Shown one piece after another: positions 18,167-26,893 of a stretch of DNA of 64,000 nucleotides. Under the pieces are notes generated by a model, which was given only the letters and a program-made list of their open reading frames with translations, searched no databases and had not been told where the DNA came from. Position 1 is the stretch's first letter; every line of letters begins with the position of its first letter. The stretch spans positions 3,443,001 through 3,507,000 of the forward strand of contig NZ_AP024849.1 in NCBI RefSeq assembly GCF_019977655.1, written 5' to 3'. A program made the position numbers and the translations under genes. This DNA comes from Clostridium gelidum (GTDB lineage Bacteria > Bacillota > Clostridia > Clostridiales > Clostridiaceae).

Positions 18167-19525
18167 CTATATTCTCCAAACACTTATTCCATACTTTCTA
18201 GCTTCCGCTTGATTAACTATCGCCTTTGTGTCAATAAATACTGCTTTAGATTTTAACATCTTACTCATATGTTCAAAATCATCTAATTCTATTTGATGTT
18301 GTTTTGTAAGGACTAATACTGCTTCAGCATCTTTTATTGCTTCATCTTGAGTATTTACCTTAAAATCATGTTCATTTACCACTACTGGATCAAATGCCTT
18401 AACCTCAGCTCCTCGCTTAATTAATAGTTTACAAATCTCTACTGCTGGACTTATCCTATCATCATTGGAATAATCCTTCATAGCAAGACCTAAAACTGCT
18501 ATCTTTGTATCAATGATTTTCTTACCTATATTACTTAAAAGCTCATCAACTTTATTTACTATAAATTCAGGTAATGCTGCATTTTCTTCTCTTGAAATTT
18601 TTAATAATCTCATATCAATATCCATCTCTTCAGCTTTTGGTTCAATATAAAAATAAGCATTTGGTATACAATAACCACCAACTCCTGGTCCAGGTGTAAG
18701 TAAATTCACTCTTTTATGAGTATTGGCAAGCTTAACTACCTCGAATATATCTATCCCTAAGCCTTCCGTAAATCTTGCAAACTCTTGAGCCATAGCAATG
18801 TTAACATCTCTTTGAACATTTTCAAAAACCTTTGATGTCTCTACTACTTTTATACATGAGGCTTTAATTACTTCAGCCTTACATACTATTTTCAAAAGTT
18901 CTGCTGCTATTTCACAACTTTTTTTATTTATACCTGCAACCAAGGTTGGCATATTAGCAAATTCATCAAAGGCTTTACCTTCAGCAATTCTTTCAGAAGA
19001 ATATGCTAGATAAAAATCTTCACCTGCCTTAAGTCCAGATTCCTTTTCTAAAATAGGTACTATAACTTCTTCAGTAGTTCCTGGTATTACTGTACTTCTT
19101 ATTACTATTAAATCTTCTTTCTTTAAGTTTTTTCCTATTGTTATACATACATTTTCTAAATAATCTATTATATACTTTCCCTCTTTAATAGGAATGCCTA
19201 CTGTTACTATTATATTATTACACTCTCTTACAGCTGAAGCTCCATCAATTGTAGCTTTATACCTTTCTTCTTTTAATTCTTCTTTAAGTATTTGTTGTAT
19301 TGCAATTCCATTAAAATTCTCTGCATGATGAGTTACACCGTTGTTCGTATCATTGACAAGATTTTTATTTATATCAACCCCTATAGTTTTGCAACCTCTA
19401 AGTGCTAAACTTAAAGCTAAAGGTAATCCAACAAATCCTTGCCCAAAAATGCATACTTTCTTATTTTTTTCACTAATATTAGTTTCTTTACATCTAATTA
19501 AATCTGTAACATTTTCTAATTTCAC
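18167..19525 (-). CDS. nucleotide sugar dehydrogenase (UDP-Glc/UDP-ManNAc dehydrogenase family)
   Basis: 452 residues from the chosen start. The NAD-binding motif is VCIFGQGFVGLPLALSLA, and the catalytic Cys sits in GPGVGGYCIPNAY near residue 280. All three UDPGDH domains are present, ending with the SPAVEICKLLIKRGAEVKAFDP and DAEAVLVLTKQHQIELDD segments. It oxidises C6 of a UDP-sugar to a uronic acid in two NAD-dependent steps, supplying UDP-glucuronate or UDP-ManNAcA. The frame runs 11 codons further upstream, but GTG at 19525 has a strong AGGAGG 7 bases before it. Follows the second tyrosine kinase by 37 bases and precedes the PHP gene by 3 bases. Confidence 0.87.
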   Translation of the reverse strand: MKLENVTDLIRCKETNISEKNKKVCIFGQGFVGLPLALSLALRGCKTIGVDINKNLVNDTNNGVTHHAENFNGIAIQQILKEELKEERYKATIDGASAVRECNNIIVTVGIPIKEGKYIIDYLENVCITIGKNLKKEDLIVIRSTVIPGTTEEVIVPILEKESGLKAGEDFYLAYSSERIAEGKAFDEFANMPTLVAGINKKSCEIAAELLKIVCKAEVIKASCIKVVETSKVFENVQRDVNIAMAQEFARFTEGLGIDIFEVVKLANTHKRVNLLTPGPGVGGYCIPNAYFYIEPKAEEMDIDMRLLKISREENAALPEFIVNKVDELLSNIGKKIIDTKIAVLGLAMKDYSNDDRISPAVEICKLLIKRGAEVKAFDPVVVNEHDFKVNTQDEAIKDAEAVLVLTKQHQIELDDFEHMSKMLKSKAVFIDTKAIVNQAEARKYGISVWRI

Positions 19526-19562
19526 ATTATGCCTCCTAATATTAATCATCACTTTCATTATT

Positions 19563-20309
19563 CTAGTAGTATTTGCTTTTTGTGTTTTTTACTGCATACA
19601 ATACAGTTCCAATTATGTTTGCTCCTACTTTATCCAAAAGATTTTTTGCTTCAATTACTACATCCTTTTTTGTTATTGCAGCTCTTACAACTAAAATAGT
19701 TCCATCAACTTTTACTGAAAGTATTTGAGCATCTGTAACTACATTAAGCGGTGGAGTATCTAATACTACTATGTCATATTCTTCTTTTAATTTTTCAATA
19801 AGTTTTATCATAGCTAATGATGCTAACATTTCTGATGGATTTGGTGGAATTTTTCCTGAAGTCAAGAAATACAAATTATCATTGTGCTTTTGTACAGATT
19901 CTTCGAGTATTGCTAATCCAAGTAAAACTTCTGAAAGCCCTACTAAATTTGGAGCTTTAAAATTATCATGTACTGATGGCTTTCTTAAATCGCAATCTAT
20001 GAGAATAACCTTTTTTTCACTTTGAGCAAATGTTAAAGCAATATTTTTTGCAACTGTTGATTTTCCTTCTGTCATTTCTGAACTTGTCACAACTATAGAT
20101 TTTATCTCCTCATCAAAGGAAGAGTATTGTATATTAGTTCTTAAAGTTTTATAGGCTTCTGCTACTATTGATTTTGGGTTATCCTCTACAGTAAACATAA
20201 TTTTCTGTCTATTATTAGATACTTTTATTCTTTTTTCATATTTTTTATTTTTAGACTTGTCAGATACTTTTTTCTTTTTTTCATGTTTACCTCTTTTATC
20301 TAATAGCAT
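19563..20309 (-). CDS. CpsD/CapB-type tyrosine autokinase (second copy)
   Basis: 248 residues. A lysine-rich N-terminal extension (residues 1-37) is followed by a BY-kinase domain with Walker A SSEMTEGKSTVAKN, Walker A-prime VILIDCDLRKPSVHDNF and Walker B IVVLDTPPLNVVTDAQ. The C-terminus ends in NTKSKYY, a very short tyrosine cluster compared with the first copy. It would phosphorylate itself and partner proteins to control chain length together with the Wzz-like adaptor encoded just upstream (20322-21011), 12 bases away. ATG at 20309 after AGGGGGATAAAT. Confidence 0.87.
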   Translation of the reverse strand: MLLDKRGKHEKKKKVSDKSKNKKYEKRIKVSNNRQKIMFTVEDNPKSIVAEAYKTLRTNIQYSSFDEEIKSIVVTSSEMTEGKSTVAKNIALTFAQSEKKVILIDCDLRKPSVHDNFKAPNLVGLSEVLLGLAILEESVQKHNDNLYFLTSGKIPPNPSEMLASLAMIKLIEKLKEEYDIVVLDTPPLNVVTDAQILSVKVDGTILVVRAAITKKDVVIEAKNLLDKVGANIIGTVLYAVKNTKSKYY

Positions 20310-20321
20310 ATTTATCCCCCT

Positions 20322-21011
20322 TTATTGCTTAAGAAAATCAGGAATAACACCTAATACGGGTAATCTTAATTCCGCCTCCATTTGTTCTTTATTTTTAAAA
20401 GTATTATCTATAGATTCTAATAAAAAACTTAATATAGTGCTAATTATAAATCCAAGTAAAAATGCAATAGTTATATTTATTTTTTTATTCGGACTTATTG
20501 GATTAACTGGAATTTTAACCCTTTCTATTATTTTCACATTACCATTTGCTATAAGTTCTGTAGATTCTGCTACAAATTCATTTGTAACTGAATCTAATAT
20601 ATTTCTAGCTAAAACTCTATCTGTATTTGTATACTCAATTTGTAAAATTTGAGTATCTGTTGTTGGAGTAACTTTTAAATTTTTGAGTATATCTTGTGAT
20701 TTTAAACCTAATCTTTCCACATCAACTGCTTTTTCTATCAAATCAGTGGTTTGAATCACTTCTGCATATGTTTTTAATAGCTTTTGATACATGTCCACAT
20801 CATTTCCATTGTAGTTTTTATCTTTATCTTGAGTTTTTGAATCTTCTTTTCCTATAAACACCTTAGTGCTAGTCTGATATTTAGGTATAATTATAAAAAA
20901 ACTTATAATTATTGAGAAAATAGTTGCAGTTAATGTTATCATACATATCAATTTCCATCTTTTTATTAATATACCCGCTAATTTTTCAAAATTTATAATT
21001 TCTTCATTCAT
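20322..21011 (-). CDS. Wzz/YveK-type chain-length determinant (kinase adaptor, second copy)
   Basis: 229 residues with two membrane helices, at about 18-40 (LICMITLTATIFSIIISFFI) and about 175-195 (INITIAFLLGFIISTILSF), bracketing an extracellular domain that carries the conserved TDTQILQIEYTNTD segment. PVNPISPNKK just before the second helix is the proline-rich Wzz signature. In Gram-positive systems this transmembrane activator works with a separate tyrosine kinase, here the one encoded 12 bases downstream. ATG at 21011 after GAGGAATTAAAAAG. Closely similar to the protein at 21766-22443. Confidence 0.88.
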   Translation of the reverse strand: MNEEIINFEKLAGILIKRWKLICMITLTATIFSIIISFFIIIPKYQTSTKVFIGKEDSKTQDKDKNYNGNDVDMYQKLLKTYAEVIQTTDLIEKAVDVERLGLKSQDILKNLKVTPTTDTQILQIEYTNTDRVLARNILDSVTNEFVAESTELIANGNVKIIERVKIPVNPISPNKKINITIAFLLGFIISTILSFLLESIDNTFKNKEQMEAELRLPVLGVIPDFLKQ

Positions 21012-21036
21012 CTTTTTAATTCCTCATATATTAATA

Positions 21037-21750
21037 TCAATTAATATTTACCTTATCTTCAATTTCATTTTTCTCTAATTCTGTAATCTCCCTTTTTTTA
21101 TCAGTTTCATAATAGTAATAATTTTTCTTTTTATCATCATTTACTTTATTTATAACTACTCCTATTATATTAGCTCCAACTTTATTCAGAAGATTTTTTG
21201 CCTCTTTTACAGCTTCTATTTTGCTTTCTCCAGCTTTTACTACAAGAATAGTCCCATCTACCTTAGTTGATAAAATTTGTCCATCACTAAATGCTCCTAA
21301 AGGCGGGCTATCTATTATTAATATGTCATATTCTATTTTAAGCTCTTCTAATAAATTATTCATTGAAATTGAACTAATCATTTCTATTGAATTCGGAGGT
21401 ATCTTTCCACTCGTTAGTACATGAAGATTGGTCTTATATTCTTGAATTGCCTTATCTAGTGTTTCCTTACCTATTAACACTTCTGAAAGTCCATATGAAT
21501 TTGATAAATAAAAATTTCTATGAATAGACGGTCTTCTTAAATCACAATCAATAATTATTACTTTTTTTCCATTCTGTGCAAATGATAATGCTAAATTTCC
21601 TGATATTGTTGACTTCCCATCTTGAGGATTAGCACTTGTAACAACAATACTTTTAATCTCTTTATCAATTGAAGAATATTGTATATTTGTTCTTAATGTT
21701 CTATATGATTCTGCTTCTATTGAGTTTGGTTTATCTTCAACTATAAACAT
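21037..21750 (-). CDS. CpsD/CapB-type tyrosine autokinase (first copy)
   Basis: 237 residues. Walker A SANPQDGKSTISGN is near residue 41, with A-prime VIIIDCDLRRPSIHRNF and Walker B ILIIDSPPLGAFSDGQ, all as in bacterial tyrosine kinases. The C-terminal tail contains KKNYYYYETDKK, a real tyrosine cluster for autophosphorylation and dephosphorylation by a CpsB phosphatase (encoded far upstream at 51928-52692). Strongly similar to the product of 19563-20309 but without the lysine-rich N-terminal extension. ATG at 21750 after AAGGGGGAAAATAAA. 15 bases after the first Wzz gene. Confidence 0.88.
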   Translation of the reverse strand: MFIVEDKPNSIEAESYRTLRTNIQYSSIDKEIKSIVVTSANPQDGKSTISGNLALSFAQNGKKVIIIDCDLRRPSIHRNFYLSNSYGLSEVLIGKETLDKAIQEYKTNLHVLTSGKIPPNSIEMISSISMNNLLEELKIEYDILIIDSPPLGAFSDGQILSTKVDGTILVVKAGESKIEAVKEAKNLLNKVGANIIGVVINKVNDDKKKNYYYYETDKKREITELEKNEIEDKVNIN

Positions 21751-21765
21751 TTTATTTTCCCCCTT

Positions 21766-22443
21766 TTAGTTCTTTTCTTCACAAGGTATCATCCCTATTA
21801 CAGGAAGTTCCATTACTTTTTCAGTTTGCTCTTTGGTTTTTAATGTATCATCTACATATTCCCTTAAGAAGGCTATTGAAACTCCTATCATAATCCCTAC
21901 TAAAAAAGCTATTGCTATATTCGTCCCTTTATTTGGGCTTATTGGATTTTGTGGTAATTCAGCACTTTCTATAACTTGTACATTTCCATTTGGTATAATT
22001 TCTTTAGACTCTCTCATAAATTCGTCTATAACTACTACTAAAACTTCTTTAGCTAATGTTTTATCTTTATTTTCATAACTTATCTCTAATATTTGCGTAT
22101 CTGTCATTGGAGTGATTTTTAAATTTTTAATCACTTCTTCAGATGTTATATCTAAATTATTTTTACTAATTGCACTTTGAATTAAATCCTTAGTTTTTAT
22201 TACTTCTGAATATGTTTTTAATAATTTCTGATACATTTGTACATCATTATTATCATAATCTTTAATGCTATTTTCCTCTTTACCTATAAAAACTTTTGAG
22301 TCAACTTGATAAATAGGCGTAATAACAAAAAAGCTTACTAACGCAGCAATTATACTTACCCCAGCTGCTATTGCTCCTATAAGTTTCCATTGCCTTTTCA
22401 ATATTTCGAATATGTCTTGAATTTTGAATTCGATTTCTTCCAT
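21766..22443 (-). CDS. Wzz/YveK-type chain-length determinant (kinase adaptor, first copy)
   Basis: 225 residues from the chosen start. Two membrane helices, at about 20-42 (LIGAIAAGVSIIAALVSFFV) and about 173-193 (IAIAFLVGIMIGVSIAFL), flank a Wzz extracellular domain with TDTQILEISYENKD and the proline-rich LPQNPISPNKG before the second helix. It is the first gene of cluster A. The frame extends 10 codons upstream, but ATG at 22443 (MEEIEFK) is preceded by GGGAGGAATTTA and matches the partner copy, so it is preferred. Confidence 0.88.
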   Translation of the reverse strand: MEEIEFKIQDIFEILKRQWKLIGAIAAGVSIIAALVSFFVITPIYQVDSKVFIGKEENSIKDYDNNDVQMYQKLLKTYSEVIKTKDLIQSAISKNNLDITSEEVIKNLKITPMTDTQILEISYENKDKTLAKEVLVVVIDEFMRESKEIIPNGNVQVIESAELPQNPISPNKGTNIAIAFLVGIMIGVSIAFLREYVDDTLKTKEQTEKVMELPVIGMIPCEEKN

Positions 22444-22665
22444 TAAATTCCTCCCAATTTTTATAGTAATCACATTATTGGAATAGTCTTATTTTTAATG
22501 CATTTTATTTAGCCAATTATTTACGCTTTTCCTTAACCCATTCTTTCTACAGAATTATCACCTTTTAATATTCATGTTCTTTTAATGTACATATAAATAA
22601 ATGCATACCATAATGTCTTATATGATATGTATATTTACATATTTTCTACTTTAGAAGTATATTGG

Positions 22666-22694
22666 AATATATCATTTAAAATTTATAGTATCAA
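22666..22694 (-). promoter_or_regulatory. putative sigma-A promoter of cluster A
   Basis: On the minus strand a TTGATA box (22694-22689) is followed after 17 bases by TATATT (22671-22666). It lies between the terminator at 22794-22828 and the first cluster A gene, leaving an AT-rich leader of roughly 215 bases before the ATG at 22443. No strong terminator hairpin was noticed in that leader. Confidence 0.45.
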
Positions 22695-22793
22695 TTCTGA
22701 CTTTTCAATTATTCGTTACTAATTATTCATTTTTATTACAATTTTAGATTCAGCTTACATTTAATCTCCAAATATTTTAACTTTTTACACATG

Positions 22794-22828
22794 AAAAAAG
22801 CAAGCTTTTAGTTTATGAAAAAGCTTGC
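22794..22828 (-). terminator. intrinsic terminator at the end of cluster B
   Basis: GCAAGCTTTT (22800-22809) pairs perfectly with AAAAGCTTGC (22819-22828) around a 9-base loop, and on the minus strand the stem runs directly into TTTTTT (22799-22794). It ends transcription coming from the small membrane protein gene and rfb genes and so separates clusters B and A. Confidence 0.85.
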
Positions 22829-22934
22829 TCCTCTTAGTTTATACATATTCAAAAAATAACTAAACAGTATATCTTGTTTTCTTGATATACCTCAGTTCAT
22901 TTGATTTAGGCATTATTCCAACTTAATTTTATAT

Positions 22935-23216
22935 TTATTTACAAGGTAATTTTATGCATCCACCATGTAATTCTTTTTCTTTACATTTTTTATACCCAGC
23001 TCCTATAAATACTCCAGTAATAGCTACTATAGTACCTAAAAATGCTCCACAGAATTGTAAATATACAATTGCATTGCCCTTGTTATTAAATAAAGCAAGT
23101 ACAATATCCTTTACAAGCTTAACTTTTATAGCTAAAATAGGCGCAGTCAAAATAGCAATACAAAATATAATTAGAATAGCAAATTGAATCTTTGATTTAT
23201 TTAATTTTATACACAT
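22935..23216 (-). CDS. small two-helix membrane protein of unknown function
   Basis: 93 residues from ATG 23216, preferred because GAGGGGG lies 8 bases upstream (a GTG at 23225 in the same frame overlaps that ribosome binding site). Two hydrophobic helices: about 10-30 (QFAILIIFCIAILTAPILAI) and about 52-72 (YLQFCGAFLGTIVAITGVFI), then a Cys- and Lys-rich tail (KKCKEKELHGGCIKLPCK). I do not recognise the family. It is the last gene before the cluster B terminator, 64 bases after rfbB, so it could be co-transcribed with the rhamnose genes. Confidence 0.55.
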   Translation of the reverse strand: MCIKLNKSKIQFAILIIFCIAILTAPILAIKVKLVKDIVLALFNNKGNAIVYLQFCGAFLGTIVAITGVFIGAGYKKCKEKELHGGCIKLPCK

Positions 23217-23280
23217 AAGCATCACCCCCTCTATTGTACTATATGAATTGGGTGAGACTTTTGTGTAAGCTGAACTTTAA

Positions 23281-24330
23281 CTACTTGTACATCTTTTCAT
23301 AATACTTTTGGTAATCACCAGAAGTAACATTTTTCATCCAGTCTTGATTATCCAAATACCACTTTATAGTCTTCTTTATTCCAATTTCAAAAGTAGTTTC
23401 AGGATACCATCCCAGCTCTTCTTTTATCTTATCTGGAGCTATTCCATATCTTCTGTCATGGCCTTTTCTATCCTCAACATATTTTATTAAATTCTCTGTT
23501 ACATCTTTATCTACATTTTCATTTATATAAGATATAACTGTTTTAACTATTTGTATATTAGTTCTTTCGTTATGTCCACCAACGTTGTAAACTTCTCCAA
23601 GTCTACCGCCATTAATAACCATATCAATTGCTTTTGCATGATCTTCTACAAATAACCAGTCTCTTATATTCATACCATCGCCATATACAGGTAAATCCTT
23701 ATGTTGTAGGCAGTTATTTATTAATAATGGAATTAATTTCTCTGGAAATTGGAATGGACCATAGTTATTTGAACATCTTGTTATATTTATAGGCATTTTA
23801 TACGTATCATAATAAGCTTTAACCATCAAATCAGAACTAGCTTTACTTGATGAATATGGACTATGTGGATCTATTGGTGTTGTTTCCATAAAAAATCCTT
23901 CTGAACCTAATGATCCATAAACTTCGTCTGTTGAAACATGAAGAAATTTAACTCCTTCTTTAAATCCTTCGTCTGTTTCCCATGATTTTTTTGCGCAATT
24001 AAGCATATTAACAGTTCCAAGTACATTTGTCTTAGCAAATATTTCTGGTTCTTTTATGCTTCTATCAACATGTGATTCCGCTGCAAAATTAACAACATAA
24101 TTTATATCATTAGCTTCAAAAAGACTTGAAACTAATTCCTTATCACAAATATCTCCTTGAACAAATGTATGTCTCTTATCATTTTTAATTGATTTAAGAT
24201 TTTCTAAATTTCCTGCATAAGTCAGCTTATCTAAATTAATTATTTTAATATCTTGATATTTGTTTAACATGTATAAAACAAAGTTTGATCCTATAAATCC
24301 AGCACCGCCTGTAACTAAATATGTCTTCAT
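23281..24330 (-). CDS. rfbB: dTDP-glucose 4,6-dehydratase
   Basis: 349 residues, full length for RfbB/RmlB. VTGGAGFIGSNFVLYML opens the NAD-binding domain; the catalytic region VSTDEVYGSLG near 135 carries the Thr-Asp-Glu triad; YxxxK follows in SPYSSSKASSDL near 160; and RCSNNYGPFQFPEKLIPL and DWLFVEDHAKAI complete the signature. It converts dTDP-glucose to dTDP-4-keto-6-deoxyglucose, the branch point for both dTDP-rhamnose (with RfbC and RfbD) and the 3-amino sugar made by the genes at 30895-32412. ATG at 24330 after AAGGGGT; 17 bases after rfbD. Confidence 0.95.
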   Translation of the reverse strand: MKTYLVTGGAGFIGSNFVLYMLNKYQDIKIINLDKLTYAGNLENLKSIKNDKRHTFVQGDICDKELVSSLFEANDINYVVNFAAESHVDRSIKEPEIFAKTNVLGTVNMLNCAKKSWETDEGFKEGVKFLHVSTDEVYGSLGSEGFFMETTPIDPHSPYSSSKASSDLMVKAYYDTYKMPINITRCSNNYGPFQFPEKLIPLLINNCLQHKDLPVYGDGMNIRDWLFVEDHAKAIDMVINGGRLGEVYNVGGHNERTNIQIVKTVISYINENVDKDVTENLIKYVEDRKGHDRRYGIAPDKIKEELGWYPETTFEIGIKKTIKWYLDNQDWMKNVTSGDYQKYYEKMYK

Positions 24331-24347
24331 TATTACAACCCCTTACT

Positions 24348-25229
24348 CTATTTATCTAGTTTCCCTATAAATGATTTTATCGCATCTTTCCAGTCTCTCA
24401 TTTCATCACCGATAGTATTTCTAAGCATCATATTATCAAGTGATGAATATTCTGGTCTTTTTGCTGGCGTTTTATACTCTTCTGATGTACAAGGTTTAAC
24501 TTCACATTTTTCACCTGACAATTCAATTATCATCTTTGCAAATTCATACCAAGTGCATTCTCCCTTACCAGTACAATGATATACTCCATATTCTTCTGTC
24601 TGTATAAGTTTTAATATATGATAAGCTAAATCATTCGCATAAGTAGGGTTACCCCTTTGATCATTTACAACAGTTATCATTTGTCTATCTTTTCCAAGTT
24701 TTCTCATAGTATAAACAAAATTATTACCTATATATCCATAAAGCCAAGCTGTTCTTACTATAAAGTATTTTGAAGAAAATTCTCTTACATAATTTTCTCC
24801 TAAAAGCTTAGTTTTTCCATATACACTATATGGACCTGTTAAATCATATTCAGTTAATGGTTTATCTGAAGCTCCACTAAATATATAATCAGTTGATACT
24901 TGTGCTAATTTTGCTCCTATTTCTGCGCTAGCTATAGCTAAATTTCTAGGTCCAATTGAATTAACTTTAAAAGCAAAATCTTCATTGCTCTCACAGCCGT
25001 CAACATTTGTAGCTGCTGCACAGTTAATTACCACATCTGGTTTTAAATTATTCATTTTCTTTTTAACCTGCTCTAAATTTGTTATATCTAATTCATCTAC
25101 ATCTAATGCAATAACCTCAGATTCTTTTATAATATCTGAGACTTTATCTATTTCAGCTCTTCCGCTTTTTATTATCTCCTGAAGTTCGTTACCCAATTGA
25201 CCTTTTGATCCTGTTATTAATATCTTCAT
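24348..25229 (-). CDS. rfbD: dTDP-4-dehydrorhamnose reductase
   Basis: 293 residues. ITGSKGQLGNEL is the NADPH loop, VSTDYIFSGA and YGKTKLLGE carry the Thr/Tyr/Lys catalytic set, and RTAWLYGYIGNNFV is characteristic of RmlD. It reduces dTDP-4-keto-L-rhamnose to dTDP-L-rhamnose, the last step of the pathway formed with rfbA, rfbC and rfbB around it. ATG at 25229 follows GAGGTG; the gene starts 7 bases after the rfbC stop, so it is in the same operon. Confidence 0.95.
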   Translation of the reverse strand: MKILITGSKGQLGNELQEIIKSGRAEIDKVSDIIKESEVIALDVDELDITNLEQVKKKMNNLKPDVVINCAAATNVDGCESNEDFAFKVNSIGPRNLAIASAEIGAKLAQVSTDYIFSGASDKPLTEYDLTGPYSVYGKTKLLGENYVREFSSKYFIVRTAWLYGYIGNNFVYTMRKLGKDRQMITVVNDQRGNPTYANDLAYHILKLIQTEEYGVYHCTGKGECTWYEFAKMIIELSGEKCEVKPCTSEEYKTPAKRPEYSSLDNMMLRNTIGDEMRDWKDAIKSFIGKLDK

Positions 25230-25236
25230 ACTTTAG

Positions 25237-25827
25237 CTACACCTCTTTAGGATATATGTTGAAATCTGGATATTTACTTAAATCTAATTCTTTCAGATTG
25301 AGATGCTTTTTATCCTTTTCAGATAAAAGTATATTTTCTATACCTTCTAATGGCCATTTTATATTTATATCTGGATCATTCCACATAACTCCACCATCAT
25401 ATTCTGGTGCATAAAAATCTGTACATTTATAATTAAATACTGCCTCATCTGAAATCACTAAAAATCCATGTGCAAAACCTTTGGGAATATAAAATTGTTT
25501 TTTGTTTTCTTTGTTTAAAATAACACCTTCCCACTGTCCATAAGTTTTTGAGCCAGTTCTTAAATCAACTGCAACATCAAAAACCTCTCCTTTAGTTACT
25601 CTAACAAGTTTTCCTTGACTATGTTTCTTTTGAAAATGAAGCCCTCTGAGTACTCCTTTACTAGACTTTGATTCATTATCTTGCACAAAAGTCATATTAA
25701 GTCCCACTTCTGCAAATTGTTCTTTATTATAAGTTTCCATAAAATAACCTCTACTATCACCAAAAACCTTAGGCTCTATTATATAAATTCCATCTATTTT
25801 AGACTTATTAAGATTAAAGTTAACCAT
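25237..25827 (-). CDS. rfbC: dTDP-4-dehydrorhamnose 3,5-epimerase
   Basis: 196 residues from the ATG at 25827, chosen because GAGAGGT lies just upstream; an in-frame TTG at 25842 overlaps that site. RmlC cupin motifs are visible: GDSRGYFMETYN near 25, FVQDNESKSSKGVLRGLHFQ with the catalytic His, VFDVAVDLRTGS, and IPKGFAHGFLVISDEAVFNYKCTD. It epimerises C3 and C5 of dTDP-4-keto-6-deoxyglucose in rhamnose synthesis. Lies 20 bases downstream of rfbA. Confidence 0.95.
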   Translation of the reverse strand: MVNFNLNKSKIDGIYIIEPKVFGDSRGYFMETYNKEQFAEVGLNMTFVQDNESKSSKGVLRGLHFQKKHSQGKLVRVTKGEVFDVAVDLRTGSKTYGQWEGVILNKENKKQFYIPKGFAHGFLVISDEAVFNYKCTDFYAPEYDGGVMWNDPDINIKWPLEGIENILLSEKDKKHLNLKELDLSKYPDFNIYPKEV

Positions 25828-25847
25828 ATTTTTACCTCTCAAATTTC

Positions 25848-26750
25848 TTATTCACTACAAGGCACATTCAAATTTTTTGTTTCAGTTTCTTCTACTATAT
25901 CCATTAGATATTTTCCATATCCATTTTTCATTAGTGATTTAGCAAGTTCAATAACTTGCTTAGAAGTTATCCATCCTTGTCTATAAGAAATTTCTTCAAG
26001 ACATGCTATATATGTTCCTTGAGTACTTTGAACCGCTTCAACGAAATTAGAAGCTTTAATCATAGATGTATGAGTTCCTGTGTCTAGCCAAGCCATTCCT
26101 CTACCTAGTAATTGAACTTTTAATGTTCCTTCTTGCATATAGGATTTGTTTAAATCTGTTATTTCAAGTTCTCCTCTTGAAGAAGGTATTAATTCCTTAG
26201 CTTTTTTAACTACTGAGTTATCGTAAAAATACAGACCTGGAACTGCATATTTAGATTTAGGTTTTTTTGGCTTTTCTTCTAGTGAAATAACATTTCCCTT
26301 ATCATCAAATTCAACTACACCAAAATCCTTTGGATTTTGAACATAATATCCAAATATATATGCTCCATTTTCCAAGCTGGCAGCTTGTCTTAAATGCTCT
26401 GAAAAGCTTTGACCGTAGAAAATATTATCTCCAAGAACCATAGCTACATTATCCTCACCAATAAATTCTTCTCCAATAATAAATGCTTCTGCAAGACCAT
26501 TAGGATTTTCTTGGACTGCATACTCAATATATAATCCTAAGTCTTGTCCATCTTTAAATAGTTCCTTAAAATTAATTATATCTCTTGGTGTTGATATAAT
26601 TAAAATATCTCTTATTCCAGATAACATCAAAACTGACATTGGATAATAAATCATTGGTTTATCATATATTGGAACCATTTGTTTTGACATTGCTTTAGTT
26701 ACTGGGTATAATCTTGTACCTGACCCTCCAGCTAAAATTATTCCTTTCAC
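25848..26750 (-). CDS. rfbA: glucose-1-phosphate thymidylyltransferase
   Basis: 300 residues from the GTG at 26750. The start is picked because the family begins (M)KGIILAGGSGTRLYP and an AAGGAG lies 9 bases upstream; the frame is open to a TTG 7 codons earlier. GSGTRLYPVTKAMSKQMVPIYDKPMIYYP is broken here into its two classic parts: the nucleotide loop GGSGTRLYP and the KQMVPIYDKPM sugar-binding part. VLGDNIFYG holds the metal Asp. It makes dTDP-glucose, feeding RfbB. A decayed second copy lies at 28631-29217. Confidence 0.95.
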   Translation of the reverse strand: MKGIILAGGSGTRLYPVTKAMSKQMVPIYDKPMIYYPMSVLMLSGIRDILIISTPRDIINFKELFKDGQDLGLYIEYAVQENPNGLAEAFIIGEEFIGEDNVAMVLGDNIFYGQSFSEHLRQAASLENGAYIFGYYVQNPKDFGVVEFDDKGNVISLEEKPKKPKSKYAVPGLYFYDNSVVKKAKELIPSSRGELEITDLNKSYMQEGTLKVQLLGRGMAWLDTGTHTSMIKASNFVEAVQSTQGTYIACLEEISYRQGWITSKQVIELAKSLMKNGYGKYLMDIVEETETKNLNVPCSE

Positions 26751-26893
26751 TCTATCACACTCCTTTATCAAATTAATACAAAATTTAATTTATATAAAAT
26801 TTAAAACTAAAAATCTAGCACACTTTTCTTGGTTCACACATTATAAAGTTAGTTAAATTTAGTTTGCAGTGATGGTGGTATACAATATATTAT

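Noticed and set aside
22867..22890. Hairpin GTATATC/GATATAC downstream of the small membrane protein gene
   Set aside because: Short stem without a T-run, only about 45 bases from the much stronger terminator at 22794-22828; not called separately.
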